Shown here: positions 63,982 to 64,000 of the stretch, piece after piece
Layout of the letters: each line of letters opens with the position of its first letter
Position numbering within the stretch: the stretch's first letter is position 1
Assembly (NCBI RefSeq): GCF_034190915.1
Contig: NW_026947514.1
Coordinates: forward strand, 2,377,701 to 2,441,700
Direction of reading: 5' to 3'
DNA: 64,000 bases
Source of the DNA: Cavia porcellus
Lineage: Eukaryota; Chordata; Mammalia; Rodentia; Caviidae
The notes under the pieces: generated by a model
The model's input: the letters and a program-made list of their open reading frames with translations, nothing else
What the model was told of the DNA's origin: nothing
Database searches by the model: none
Translations under genes and position numbers: made by a program

Positions 63982-64000
63982 GAAGCCCCAGGCCTTGGCC

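Noticed and set aside
53180..64000. 3' end of DYNC1H1 on the minus strand, expected from human gene order
   Set aside because: No minus-strand frame shows dynein heavy-chain sequence. It may lie beyond the window.

Overview
The window looks like mammalian, most likely rodent, genomic DNA. One multi-exon gene is clearly recognisable, and almost everything around it is interspersed repeats. The tRNA-Ala-derived ID-like SINEs and B1-type 7SL SINEs point to a rodent. The dominant SINE subfamily, with an anticodon stem CCTGC/GCAGG and an A-rich tail ending GAAAAAGAC, does not match mouse or rat ID as I know them. A beaver or kangaroo-rat type rodent is only a guess.

Region by region: (1) 1-2,150 is intergenic DNA with a few SINEs. 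(2) 2,160-15,610 holds two nested class I endogenous retroviruses. An older gag-pro-pol copy was split in its protease region by a second provirus (LTRs at 2,932-3,245 and 11,941-12,279) flanked by a 5-bp target duplication, CCATC. The env of the inserted provirus is in turn split by an antisense L1 and a ~145-bp tandem repeat. (3) 15,600-27,100 is SINE-rich, with a (TTTC)n tract, a small CpG-rich patch near 22 kb and copies of unclassified repeats. (4) 27,180-32,480 is an antisense L1 riddled with SINE insertions. It is followed by a tandem pair of antisense LTRs (32,953-33,939) and an antisense L1 5'-UTR fragment (35,160-35,700). (5) 36-46 kb has more repeats, an antisense SKP1 processed pseudogene (38.7-39.1 kb), an antisense RPL11 processed pseudogene (39.8-40.4 kb) and candidate CTCF motifs.

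(6) 46,560-53,180 is HSP90AA1 on the plus strand. It has a CpG island, a six-unit heat-shock element, a TATA box, a non-coding exon 1 and ten coding exons with consensus splice sites. The exons join to a 733-residue HSP90-alpha ending MEEVD. (7) 53.2-64 kb is GC-rich, B1-rich DNA. At 60,867-63,868 it contains a set of phase-compatible exons for a small basic-tailed protein that I do not recognise, ending in a spliced 3'-UTR exon with an AATAAA signal.

No bacterial features, CRISPR arrays or operons are present. I did not find a new biological system. The points most worth following up are the nested provirus, the unnamed small gene, a SINE carrying a 13-nt 3' transduction, and two unclassified repeat families.
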